From Candidatus Zixiibacteriota bacterium (GTDB lineage: Bacteria; Zixibacteria; MSB-5A5; SM1-73): a DNA stretch of 13,068 nt. The stretch is taken from positions 1 through 13,068 of the forward strand of contig JALHUP010000131.1 in assembly GCA_022866585.1 (NCBI GenBank), in the 5' to 3' direction. Positions 5,780 to 12,120 of the stretch are shown here, piece after piece. A program made the position numbers and the translations under genes. Below the pieces are notes generated by a model that was not told the DNA's origin, searched no databases, and worked only from the letters and a program-made list of their open reading frames with translations. The stretch's first letter is position 1. Each line of letters begins with the position of its first letter.

Positions 5780-8163
5780 CCGGACCTTCAAAAGATATTA
5801 ATCATATTTTACGGCTTGACCTAATAGAGTCTCTGATTCAACAAAAGAAATTTAAAGAAGCTTTAGCTGAACTCAGGGAGAGAGAAGCTCGAAGAGATTG
5901 GGATCGATGTTCTTACGAGGGTGGCTGGTGTTCTCACCTCTCCTCCGTTTCGCTTCAAGCATTGGGCCGATATGAAGAGGCATTAATTAGAGGCAAGGAG
6001 GCTTTTGAAATATTTAAAAACACCTTAGAGAACGAAAAGATTGCTCAAATACAGTTCAACCTTGGAATAATCTATTCTGATCTCGGAGATTTAAAAGAAT
6101 CGGAGCTACAGTTCAAAGACGCTGCTTCTGCCTATAGGCGAGTCCAAAACCCAATAGGAATTATAAAGACTTACAACGAGTTAGCTCGGATCTATTTTAC
6201 TAGGTCGGACTTTAGCCGGGCTATCGAATACCTCAATGATGGGCTTGAATATTGTAGGCAAATAAAAGATGACAGAAGGAAGGCAAGATTGTCCGGGAAT
6301 CTGGGCACCATTTATATGATCAGGGACGAATGGAAGCTAGCTCAAAAGAATTTGCTTGCCAGCCTGGAGCTGAACACAAAACATAGAGAGGAAATCAACA
6401 CGTGTCGGTGCCTTTTGTCTTTGGGTCACTTGTCAGTTCTGCTTAGGGAATTTTCAAAGGCGGAGAGCTATCTAAAGAAAGCGTACCGTATTGCTTATGA
6501 AAATAGCTTTGTGCGTGAATTGGCCATCTATCATGAATATTCAGGCGAGCTGTCCTTCATCCAGGGTGACTTGGAGGAAGCTGAAAACCATTACCTAAAC
6601 GCTATCCAGATAGGGGAGAAGATCGCCCCCCAAAGCGCTATCATCAGCCAGACCTACAGGCTTCTGGCCGAGCTCTACACGGAAAAAGGAGAGTTTGAAA
6701 AGGGTTTGATCTCCTGCGAGAAATCGTTAGTGGTTTCAAAAAGCATTGGGGAAAGATTGGAGGAGGCTTTAGCCTACCGAACCCTGGGTCGACTTTATGG
6801 TCAGAATGGTCACCCGGCTGACGTTAAGGAAAATTTTTCACAGGCTACCCGTATGTTAGAAGAAATCGGGGTTAAATTCGAATTAGCCAGAACCTATCTG
6901 GATATGGGCAAAAACGGCAGTTTCGACTTCTGGGAAAAGATGAAATTTTTGGGGAGGGCAGAGGATTTAGCTTCCCAGCTGAACTTCCCATATCATTCAG
7001 GTAAGATTAAGTTTGCTTTCGCACTCCTCTTTTTCAAAAATAAAGAATATGAGAATGCTTCAAACTTCTTGGAGAGAGCCAAAGAGATTTTTGAGCAATG
7101 CCAGGAGAGGAAGGACTTAGAAAAGGTTTCGGAACTTGAAAAACAAATCCAGGCTGTTTTCCCGACAAAAGAGAGCTCGAAAGAACCCTCTCCCGCATTC
7201 TCCTTCAACGATATAATCACTCGAAATGGGCCGATGTTGGAGATGCTGGAGGATCTTCAGCGAATAAAGGATTCCGATATCACCATTCTTTTAGAAGGAG
7301 AAACCGGAACAGGAAAAGATCTTTTGGCCAAAGCGATCCACTTTACCAGCAGTCGAAAGAATAAGAGATTTGTGGTGGTAAATTGTGCGGCTTTGCCGGA
7401 GACTCTTTTTGAAAGCGAGCTTTTTGGCTATAAAAAAGGGGCTTTCACCGGAGCCTCTTCTAATAAAAAGGGACTTCTGGATGAGGCGGCCGGAGGAACC
7501 TTATACTTAGATGAAGTCGCCGAGGTGCCCCCCCCCATCCAGGTGAAGCTATTGAGAGCCATAGAGGAAAAAGAGATCACCAGGTTGGGCGAGGTCAAAC
7601 CCCAAAAAGTGGATTTCAGGGTGATAGCTGCTACTAATAGAAATTTAGAAAAGTTGGTGGAGGAAAAAAGATTCAGAAGCGATTTATATTATCGCTTAAG
7701 CGTGATAAAGTTCAAACTGCCACCTTTGAAGGAAAGAAGGGAGGATATCCCTTTTCTGGTGGAACATTTTATAAAGAAATATTCCCCTAATGGGCAAGCT
7801 CAGGTCGGACCAGTTCCAGAAATCTCCAGGTTTGATCCCAAAATCATGGGGCTTTTTTTAAACTATGATTGGCCGGGCAATGTGCGGGAGTTGGAAAATG
7901 ACCTCAAAAGCTTGTTGGTTTTTGTGGGGAACGGGGGCAGGATCCCCTTCGAGCTTCTATCCCACTGTCAGGACAAATTTAATAATGACAAATCGACTAA
8001 CCATACCTCGCTTTTAAGCCAGTTGGCAGAGTATGAGAAGGAACAGATAAAAATAGCCTTAGCCAAAAGCAATTGGATCAAAACCAAAGCCGCCAGATTC
8101 TTAAACATCGACGAAGCATTACTTCGATATAAAATAAAAAAATACAATATAACCCCCCTCTAA
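5776..8163 (+). CDS. TPR-repeat sigma-54-dependent transcriptional activator (bacterial enhancer-binding protein)
   Basis: 795 residues. About 1-460 is a run of tetratricopeptide repeats (QFNLGIIYSDLGDLKESELQF, TYNELARIYFTRSDFSRAIEYL and similar), acting as the sensor in place of a receiver, PAS or GAF domain. About 476-710 is the AAA+ sigma-54 interaction domain. It has Walker A GETGTGKD (508-515), an intact GAFTGA loop (555-560) for contacting sigma-54, Walker B GGTLYLDE (573-580), the arginine-rich FRSDLYYRL (633-641) and the sensor II WPGNVREL (699-706). About 755-795 is a Fis-type helix-turn-helix ending LRYKIKKYNI. All motifs needed for activation are present, so it should drive open-complex formation at sigma-54 promoters. 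The ATG overlaps the stop of the small secreted protein gene. A C9 run (7528-7536) encodes Pro-Pro-Pro in the AAA+ domain. A likely target is the -24/-12 promoter at 8322, with twin palindromes between. Confidence 0.93.
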   Translation: MTGPSKDINHILRLDLIESLIQQKKFKEALAELREREARRDWDRCSYEGGWCSHLSSVSLQALGRYEEALIRGKEAFEIFKNTLENEKIAQIQFNLGIIYSDLGDLKESELQFKDAASAYRRVQNPIGIIKTYNELARIYFTRSDFSRAIEYLNDGLEYCRQIKDDRRKARLSGNLGTIYMIRDEWKLAQKNLLASLELNTKHREEINTCRCLLSLGHLSVLLREFSKAESYLKKAYRIAYENSFVRELAIYHEYSGELSFIQGDLEEAENHYLNAIQIGEKIAPQSAIISQTYRLLAELYTEKGEFEKGLISCEKSLVVSKSIGERLEEALAYRTLGRLYGQNGHPADVKENFSQATRMLEEIGVKFELARTYLDMGKNGSFDFWEKMKFLGRAEDLASQLNFPYHSGKIKFAFALLFFKNKEYENASNFLERAKEIFEQCQERKDLEKVSELEKQIQAVFPTKESSKEPSPAFSFNDIITRNGPMLEMLEDLQRIKDSDITILLEGETGTGKDLLAKAIHFTSSRKNKRFVVVNCAALPETLFESELFGYKKGAFTGASSNKKGLLDEAAGGTLYLDEVAEVPPPIQVKLLRAIEEKEITRLGEVKPQKVDFRVIAATNRNLEKLVEEKRFRSDLYYRLSVIKFKLPPLKERREDIPFLVEHFIKKYSPNGQAQVGPVPEISRFDPKIMGLFLNYDWPGNVRELENDLKSLLVFVGNGGRIPFELLSHCQDKFNNDKSTNHTSLLSQLAEYEKEQIKIALAKSNWIKTKAARFLNIDEALLRYKIKKYNITPL

Positions 8164-8165
8164 GT

Positions 8166-8201
8166 CGAAAATCCTTTCGCAAATTCGAAATATTTTTCGA
8201 A
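8166..8201. promoter_or_regulatory. Two tandem palindromes, candidate upstream activator sites
   Basis: CGAAA-N4-TTTCG at 8166-8179 and TTCGAAA-N4-TTTCGAA at 8184-8201 share the same core and spacer and are centred 20 bases apart, about two helical turns. They start two bases after the activator's stop codon and lie roughly 155 and 175 bases upstream of the predicted sigma-54 start point, a normal enhancer distance. Binding by the adjacent activator is inferred. Confidence 0.6.
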
Positions 8202-8321
8202 AAAATCTAACTTCAAGGATAAAAAACTTCCCTTGCTAACTGGTTGGCAAAAGAGATTTCTATTTTGTAATATAGCCACTTACCGGTAGAACAAGTGATT
8301 TTTTAATTTTTGGAGGCATGG

Positions 8322-8337
8322 TGGCATTTTTTTTGCT
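8322..8337 (+). promoter_or_regulatory. Sigma-54 (-24/-12) promoter
   Basis: TGGCA at 8322-8326 and TTGCT at 8333-8337 place the invariant GG (8323-8324) and GC (8335-8336) exactly 12 bases apart, as sigma-54 requires. Only T's lie between. The transcription start is expected near 8348. The sigma-54 activator gene ends 158 bases upstream, with the twin palindromes between the two. Confidence 0.75.
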
Positions 8338-8354
8338 TACTTAAAATATGGTTT

Positions 8355-8418
8355 CTCTTGTGTCAAGAGGGGAGGACAGAAGAGAATAAGCAATAGGGCA
8401 CACCCTCTTGAAAAAGAG
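8355..8418 (+). promoter_or_regulatory. Structured leader with mutually exclusive hairpins
   Basis: Starting about seven bases after the predicted sigma-54 start, CTCTTG-TGT-CAAGAG (8355-8369) and CTCTT-GAAA-AAGAG (8405-8418) each form a hairpin. CAAGAGGG (8364-8371) can instead pair over 8 bp with CCCTCTTG (8403-8410), which would break both. A strong GGGGAGG sits at 8369-8375 inside the switchable segment. Confidence 0.4.
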
Positions 8419-8632
8419 AAATTTATCTATCGCCTCTTTAAAAATGTGGGGGCTTTTTCTTTTTCTGCCTTTTCCCATTGTAAGATTATGTCAGGCTTTT
8501 GAAATCGGATTTATAGAGATCATTTGGAATAAGAACGATTCTCTTCCCAAAGAACCCGCCTCTTTTTTTCTCAATGAAATCCAGGGCTCAAAACTTTTTG
8601 AACCCAGGTTTTTCTTTTTTCTTGGAAAATGA
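8408..8632 (+). CDS. Doubtful short secreted ORF downstream of the sigma-54 promoter
   Basis: 74 codons from a TTG, or 62 from an ATG at 8444. The N terminus has KKR, a hydrophobic core (WGLFLFLPFPIVRL) and a CQA cleavage-like site, a signal-peptide layout comparable to the small secreted protein at 5453. The rest is short and phenylalanine-rich (PASFFLNEIQ, ending RFFFFLGK). Neither start has a well-spaced ribosome binding site, and the TTG lies in a hairpin. It is kept only because a strong sigma-54 promoter needs a product and nothing else is encoded before the next gene's own promoter. The transcript may equally be a non-coding RNA. I do not recognise a family. Confidence 0.3.
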   Translation: MKKRNLSIASLKMWGLFLFLPFPIVRLCQAFEIGFIEIIWNKNDSLPKEPASFFLNEIQGSKLFEPRFFFFLGK

Positions 8633-8650
8633 GATTTTGTATTTTATAAT
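8622..8650 (+). promoter_or_regulatory. Sigma-70 promoter of the CDF transporter gene
   Basis: TTGGAA (8622-8627), a 17-base spacer and TATAAT (8645-8650). The -10 is a perfect match and the -35 matches four of six. The start point is expected near 8657, giving a leader of about 58 bases to the ATG at 8715. This lets the transporter be expressed independently of the sigma-54 promoter upstream. Confidence 0.6.
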
Positions 8651-8714
8651 ATAGACCATAGAGAATAAGGTTTGAGGAATTTAATGGAGGACAAAAACTT
8701 TCAAAAAAATCCGT

Positions 8715-9929
8715 ATGAATGCTTCGCCTATGAATCCAAATAGTTCTCCGCAGGAAGAAAAAAGTAGCGTAGCTTTGATCTCGATCTTGGCGGCGATTTT
8801 TCTGGTTGGGATAAAGCTGGTGGTAGGGTTGGCTACCGGAAGTTTGGGAATTCTTTCCGAAGCGGCTCATTCAGCCTTGGACTTCGTGGCGGCACTTATA
8901 ACTTACGTAGCCGTGAGAATTTCTGGAAGGCCTGCAGACTCAGAACACCATTACGGACATAGCAAGGTGGAGAGTCTGTCTGCTCTGGCGGAGACCTTTC
9001 TCCTTTTAGTCACCTGCTTCTGGATCATCTATGAAGCTTTTCGCCGCATGTTTTTCCATACCGTGGAAGTTGAGGTAACCATTTTTAGTTTTATGGTTAT
9101 GCTTATTGCTATAATCGTTGATTACACGCGATCGAGAGCCTTATCAAAAATGGCCAAGAAGTATTCCAGCCAGGCATTGGAGGCGGATGCCCTGCATTTC
9201 TCCAGTGATATTTACAGCTCCTTGGTGGTGATTGTGGGCTTGATTTTTACTAAAGTTGGATTCCCTGTAGGGGACTCCATAGCCGCATTGGGAGTGGCGC
9301 TCTTAGTGATAATCATCTGTTATAGATTGGGAAAAAGAACTCTGGACGTTTTAATGGACCGAGCCCCTGAAGGCTTAAAGCAAGAGATTGAACAGATGGT
9401 AGAAAAAGTTCCTGGGGTTAGCGAATGTTCACGCTTGCGCATCCGAAGAACGGGTGCACAAGTTTTTGTGGATATGAATATCTCGTTAGACAAAAATACC
9501 AGTTTTGAGCAAGCCCATCATATAGCCGGTGAGGTGGAAAGGAAGGTACGATCCATCCTTCCTGAAACGGACATAGTGATCCATACCGAGCCCACCGGGG
9601 GGTTAAACTTCATTGATCGAAAGATAGATTTAAGCGAAAAAGCGAAATGGTCACAGGATCAGGAGGCTGAGCAAATCATAAAGGGAACCCTCAATGAACA
9701 CATAGAAGATTTCATTGAGTTTCACGAGTTGACCCTCCAAAGAAAAATGGGCATTCCTTTGATTAACCTACATTTAGTCCTCCCCAAAAATATTAAGATC
9801 GAAGACGCCCATAAGTTCTGCGACCATCTGGAGGAAGACATTAAAAAAAGATTGGGAGAGTCGGAGATCGTCATTCACGTTGAACCATGTGACGGCAACT
9901 GCGAAACTTGCCGAAAAGAATGCGATTAA
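8715..9929 (+). CDS. Cation diffusion facilitator (CDF) family metal exporter with duplicated C-terminal domain
   Basis: 404 residues. CDF proteins exchange cytosolic divalent metal, usually zinc, for protons across the inner membrane. Residues about 18-205 carry the six transmembrane segments. The paired metal site is visible as HxxxD in TM2 (H52, D56) and HxxxD in TM5 (H161, D165), and EHHYGHSK (77-84) is a family hallmark. After the membrane domain there are two copies of the cytosolic dimerisation domain, about 222-293 (ending DIVIHTEP) and about 320-391 (ending EIVIHVEP). Most CDFs have one. The tail CDGNCETCRKECD adds four cysteines and may bind metal. An in-frame stop at 8682 and the absence of other start codons fix the ATG at 8715. 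The nearest GGAGG is 24 bases upstream, so initiation context is weak. A 19-codon ORF (8684-8743) with a nearer ribosome binding site overlaps the start out of frame. Metal identity cannot be read from sequence alone. Confidence 0.92.
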   Translation: MNASPMNPNSSPQEEKSSVALISILAAIFLVGIKLVVGLATGSLGILSEAAHSALDFVAALITYVAVRISGRPADSEHHYGHSKVESLSALAETFLLLVTCFWIIYEAFRRMFFHTVEVEVTIFSFMVMLIAIIVDYTRSRALSKMAKKYSSQALEADALHFSSDIYSSLVVIVGLIFTKVGFPVGDSIAALGVALLVIIICYRLGKRTLDVLMDRAPEGLKQEIEQMVEKVPGVSECSRLRIRRTGAQVFVDMNISLDKNTSFEQAHHIAGEVERKVRSILPETDIVIHTEPTGGLNFIDRKIDLSEKAKWSQDQEAEQIIKGTLNEHIEDFIEFHELTLQRKMGIPLINLHLVLPKNIKIEDAHKFCDHLEEDIKKRLGESEIVIHVEPCDGNCETCRKECD

Positions 9930-10441
9930 GCCTATTCATATCATTTGTTGAAGTCCCAACTCCTATAACAACTGGAGCGGAAGAAAAAACTTGGATGCGT
10001 CCAAAGTTATGAGTATTTATAAGGGTATGAGAGTGATGGTTGATACCTAGGGGGTTGAGAAGTGAAGATACGACAAAGGTTTTTTATTTGTAAGAGTTTT
10101 TCAGTTTTGTTGATTTCGGGATCTAGTGATGGAGTTGTTAAGTCATTTATTCCAAGAATATTATTAGTCCGCGTAGCCAAGCCTTCAGGGCTTGGCTGGC
10201 AAGCCATAAAGGCTTGCCTACGCGTAACCCAAGGGGCGATATCAAAAGTCGTTGTGAATGCTTCTCACCTTTTCTAATTCAAAGAACAGTTCGTCATACC
10301 GCATCAGTGGACGCAAACATAAACTTATCAAACTTGCCAAAGGAGAATAAATAAATTATATTATGAGATAAATGGATAAAATTAAGCGTGATGCGAAGAT
10401 GAGGTTGTTTGCTTTGGGTTTACAAGGAGGAAAGAAGCAAT
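9930..10441. other. Gene-poor intergenic stretch
   Basis: I see no gene I can support between the CDF gene and the HicB remnant. A GTG-initiated frame at 10062-10277 lacks a ribosome binding site and its second half is simply the hairpin repeat read as protein. A minor stem (TTGGA-TGCG-TCCAA, 9991-10004) and the REP-like element at 10170-10224 are the only clear structures. Confidence 0.5.
10170..10224. repeat. REP-like three-way hairpin element
   Basis: An outer stem CGCGTAG/CTACGCG (10170-10176 with 10218-10224) encloses two hairpins, CCAAGCC with GGCTTGG (10177-10195) and GGCAAGCC with GGCTTGCC (10198-10218). One shared base at 10218 shortens the outer stem if all form. The hairpins are themselves near copies (AAGCC ... 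GGCTT). There is no U-run, so it is not a standard terminator. The layout matches dispersed intergenic REP-type elements. Confidence 0.7.
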
Positions 10442-10602
10442 ACGAGGTTTAAGGTGATTTTAGAACCGGAGGAGGATGGAGGCTATTCTGTTCATTGTCC
10501 AGTTCTCAAATGACGTCATTCTCAAGGGGAAACGGTGGAGGAGCATTGGCCAACATAAAGGAAGCTATCGAAGGATGTCTTCTGGTTCTAAACGGAAAAA
10601 CA
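10442..10602 (+). pseudogene. Decayed HicB-family antitoxin
   Basis: The translation RFKVILEPEEDGGYSVHCPV is a textbook HicB N terminus, and EALANIKEAIEGCLLVLNG is its usual helical end. Three lesions are visible. The codon where ATG is expected (after AAGGAGG) is ACG at 10442. An in-frame TGA at 10511 falls where HicB proteins usually have PGC. One base is missing near 10541-10543, so the second half (ETVEEALANIKEAI) needs a frame change. HicB normally neutralises the HicA mRNA-interferase toxin. No HicA gene is visible in the preceding 500 bases, so this looks like an orphan antitoxin relic. Confidence 0.75.
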
Positions 10603-10640
10603 CCACTTACTGAGTTACGCGTAAACAATGGAAAATCATT

Positions 10641-10732
10641 CTCCCCCTCCTTTGATGGGAGGGGACAGAGAGGAGGGTGATCAAAGCGCCTTTTTTCACC
10701 CTCTCCTTAATCCTCCCCCATCGAGGGGGAGG
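10641..10732. repeat. Compound inverted-repeat element with GC-rich hairpins
   Basis: Two strong hairpins, CCCCTCC with GGAGGGG (10644-10664) and CCTCCCCC-N5-GGGGGAGG (10712-10732), flank a third stem, GAGGGTGA with TCACCCTC (10673-10680 with 10696-10703). The two halves are imperfect inverted copies of one another. The element directly follows the HicB remnant. After it, 10770-10817 carries further short stems (GGGC-AA-GCCC, GGAC-AA-GTCC) and two copies of GAATCC. This is likely a dispersed intergenic repeat. Confidence 0.65.
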
Positions 10733-10875
10733 AAATTGTGGTGAATCAAAATTTTTCCATTCATGGTGAATCCTTCGGGGCAAGCCCTCAGGACAAGTCC
10801 ATTCAGGATGAATCCATTACTTATATGAAACTCAGTAATTTAAATTAATTCCTTGAAAAAACTTTCATTTTGATT

Positions 10876-11427
10876 ATGAAAAAAAGAAAAACAGATAGAA
10901 CTAAATCGAGACTGAAAGCCCACAAAGCCATCATAAAATTCTGCGTTATTTTTTTGGGGCTTTTGATTATCCTAACCACCACTTTCCCTTTCTTAAACGA
11001 TAAATTCAATCCCCAGCTCACCTGGTTGATGGTGGTGACTGCTGATCTGACCGGTTTAGTTTTGAAACTTTTTGGATTGACGGTAAATATAAGTGGGCGG
11101 GTAGTCAGCCTGAACAATTTTTCCATGGAGGTGGTGGGGGAATGCACCGGGCTTTACGAGATGTTGATCTTTTTGGCGGCGATGATCGCTTATCCCGCCA
11201 ATTATAAAAAGAAATTAATCGGAGCCGGCTTGGGCCTCCCTCTCCTTTATGTGATCAATGTAATCAGAATGGTATTCATCGCGGTGGTGGGAAATTGGTC
11301 GCCTAAAAGCTTTGACTTTATGCATATGTATTTCTGGCAGGTGGCAATGATTTTGATCATCGTGTCGGTCTGGGTTTTATGGATAGAAAAAGTGGTGCAT
11401 TACCAAAAGTCTGGGTCAGCAGGATGA
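10876..11427 (+). CDS. Exosortase H-like membrane transpeptidase
   Basis: 183 residues from ATG 10876; a TTG two codons earlier is also possible. Exosortases are multi-pass inner-membrane cysteine enzymes that cut and anchor exported proteins carrying a C-terminal sorting tail. The three family residues are present: Cys90 in GECTGLYEM, Arg131 in NVIRM and His150 in FMHMYFW. They sit among about five hydrophobic segments (22-40, 48-70, 93-107, 115-139, 154-171). The short length and lack of extra domains fit exosortase H (XrtH), which recognises IPTLxxWG-CTERM tails. No ribosome binding site is obvious. The stop overlaps the next gene's ATG (ATGA), indicating coupling. The propeller protein at 596-1777 bears a matching type of tail (VPFLDRIG plus helix plus RK). 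The family call is strong; the H subtype is likely. Confidence 0.87.
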   Translation: MKKRKTDRTKSRLKAHKAIIKFCVIFLGLLIILTTTFPFLNDKFNPQLTWLMVVTADLTGLVLKLFGLTVNISGRVVSLNNFSMEVVGECTGLYEMLIFLAAMIAYPANYKKKLIGAGLGLPLLYVINVIRMVFIAVVGNWSPKSFDFMHMYFWQVAMILIIVSVWVLWIEKVVHYQKSGSAG

Positions 11428-11915
11428 GAGAAAAGCTGTGGGTCTTCATAGCTAAGTTTCTGATCTTCATAGCTAAGTTTCTGGTTGTCTCCTTAGTCCT
11501 CTTTGGCTTATGGTATTGGAAGGGACAAGATCTTTATATAAGCATCTTGGAGGACTCTCTTTACTTTTTCTTTCATACCTTGTTAGGAGTTAATTCAGAT
11601 TTTTCCTTTCCCAAAGATATTTTCAACAATCTAATACCCTTCGTGGCACTCATGACTATCACACGAGGAATGAAATTCAGAACCAAAATCTCAAAGTTAG
11701 GATGGGGCTTATTGCTTTTGATCTTGGAACATATAATCCTATCCAAAGTGATTTATCTTCTCTACCCTGGGCCGGGAATGGAATCAAAATGGTATGAGAA
11801 GGTAAGCGTCCCCCTTTATCTTTTTAGCGCAAGCTTGCCCTTTCCTTTGTGGCTACTTTTCTGCCGAAAGCAGGTGGTTGATCTTTTTATGCCTCGAAAG
11901 GCTGCGAGTAAATAA
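11424..11915 (+). CDS. Exosortase-associated membrane protein
   Basis: 163 residues. I place the start at 11424, where the ATG overlaps the exosortase stop as ATGA. A frame extending back to an ATG at 11379 would overlap the exosortase by 49 bases. Four hydrophobic segments are visible, roughly residues 7-30, 66-76, 93-113 and 127-146, with a basic tail (RKAASK). No catalytic motif is apparent. A short membrane protein of this kind is known immediately downstream of exosortase H in other genomes, and that neighbourhood is the main reason for the call. Codons 7-20 contain an in-frame duplication (VFIAKFL then IFIAKFL) from a 21-bp tandem repeat at 11443-11484, lengthening the first membrane segment. 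Its role is unknown; a partner or stabiliser of the exosortase is an inference. Confidence 0.72.
   Translation: MREKLWVFIAKFLIFIAKFLVVSLVLFGLWYWKGQDLYISILEDSLYFFFHTLLGVNSDFSFPKDIFNNLIPFVALMTITRGMKFRTKISKLGWGLLLLILEHIILSKVIYLLYPGPGMESKWYEKVSVPLYLFSASLPFPLWLLFCRKQVVDLFMPRKAASK
11443..11484. repeat. 21-bp tandem duplication inside the exosortase partner gene
   Basis: The 21-base unit at 11443-11463 (beginning TCTTCATAGCTAAG) is repeated at once at 11464-11484 with only the last base changed. It keeps frame and duplicates seven residues of the first membrane helix. The near identity suggests recent slippage. Confidence 0.9.
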
Positions 11916-11936
11916 AATCTGAAATCTATTCAAGAA

Positions 11937-12010
11937 TGTAGTCGCTCGATTTATGCGAAGCATCTTGACGATCGAGCCTGTAAAGAAGCCCAATAAATTG
12001 GGCAACTACA
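11937..12010. repeat. REP-like three-way hairpin element
   Basis: An outer stem TGTAGT/ACTACA (11937-11942 with 12005-12010) encloses GCTCGAT...ATCGAGC (11944-11950 with 11971-11977) and GCCCAA-TAAA-TTGGGC (11988-12003). It has the same plan as the element at 10170-10224 but different stems. With no U-run it is unlikely to be a standard terminator, though it may protect the 3' end of the exosortase operon transcript. Confidence 0.7.
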
Positions 12011-12034
12011 ATCGCAACACATTTTGTTTTTTTC

Positions 12035-12064
12035 TTGCAGTCTACTTTTCAGGAATCATATAAA
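12035..12064 (+). promoter_or_regulatory. Possible sigma-70 promoter of the isochorismatase-like gene
   Basis: TTGCAG (12035-12040), an 18-base spacer and TATAAA (12059-12064). The -10 matches five of six and the -35 only three of six. It follows the REP-like element and precedes the gene by about 56 bases. Confidence 0.35.
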
Positions 12065-12120
12065 TAAAAGGTTTACGCCTTAAATCCGGAAAAACAATAC
12101 ATATGAAACGGGAGAAACTG

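Noticed and set aside
8684..8743. 19-codon ORF with a GAGG upstream overlapping the CDF start.
   Set aside because: It could be a leader peptide, but it is too short and unsupported to list as a gene; noted under the transporter instead.
8571..8870. Minus-strand frame of 99 codons across the start of the CDF gene.
   Set aside because: It overlaps the well-supported transporter in antisense, lacks a ribosome binding site and has no protein-like features.
10062..10277. GTG-initiated frame of 71 codons.
   Set aside because: It has no ribosome binding site, and its second half is the hairpin repeat at 10170-10224 read as protein.
10170..10732. Repeat-rich stretch as a CRISPR array.
   Set aside because: The repeats are hairpin elements of different sequence without regular spacing or unique spacers.
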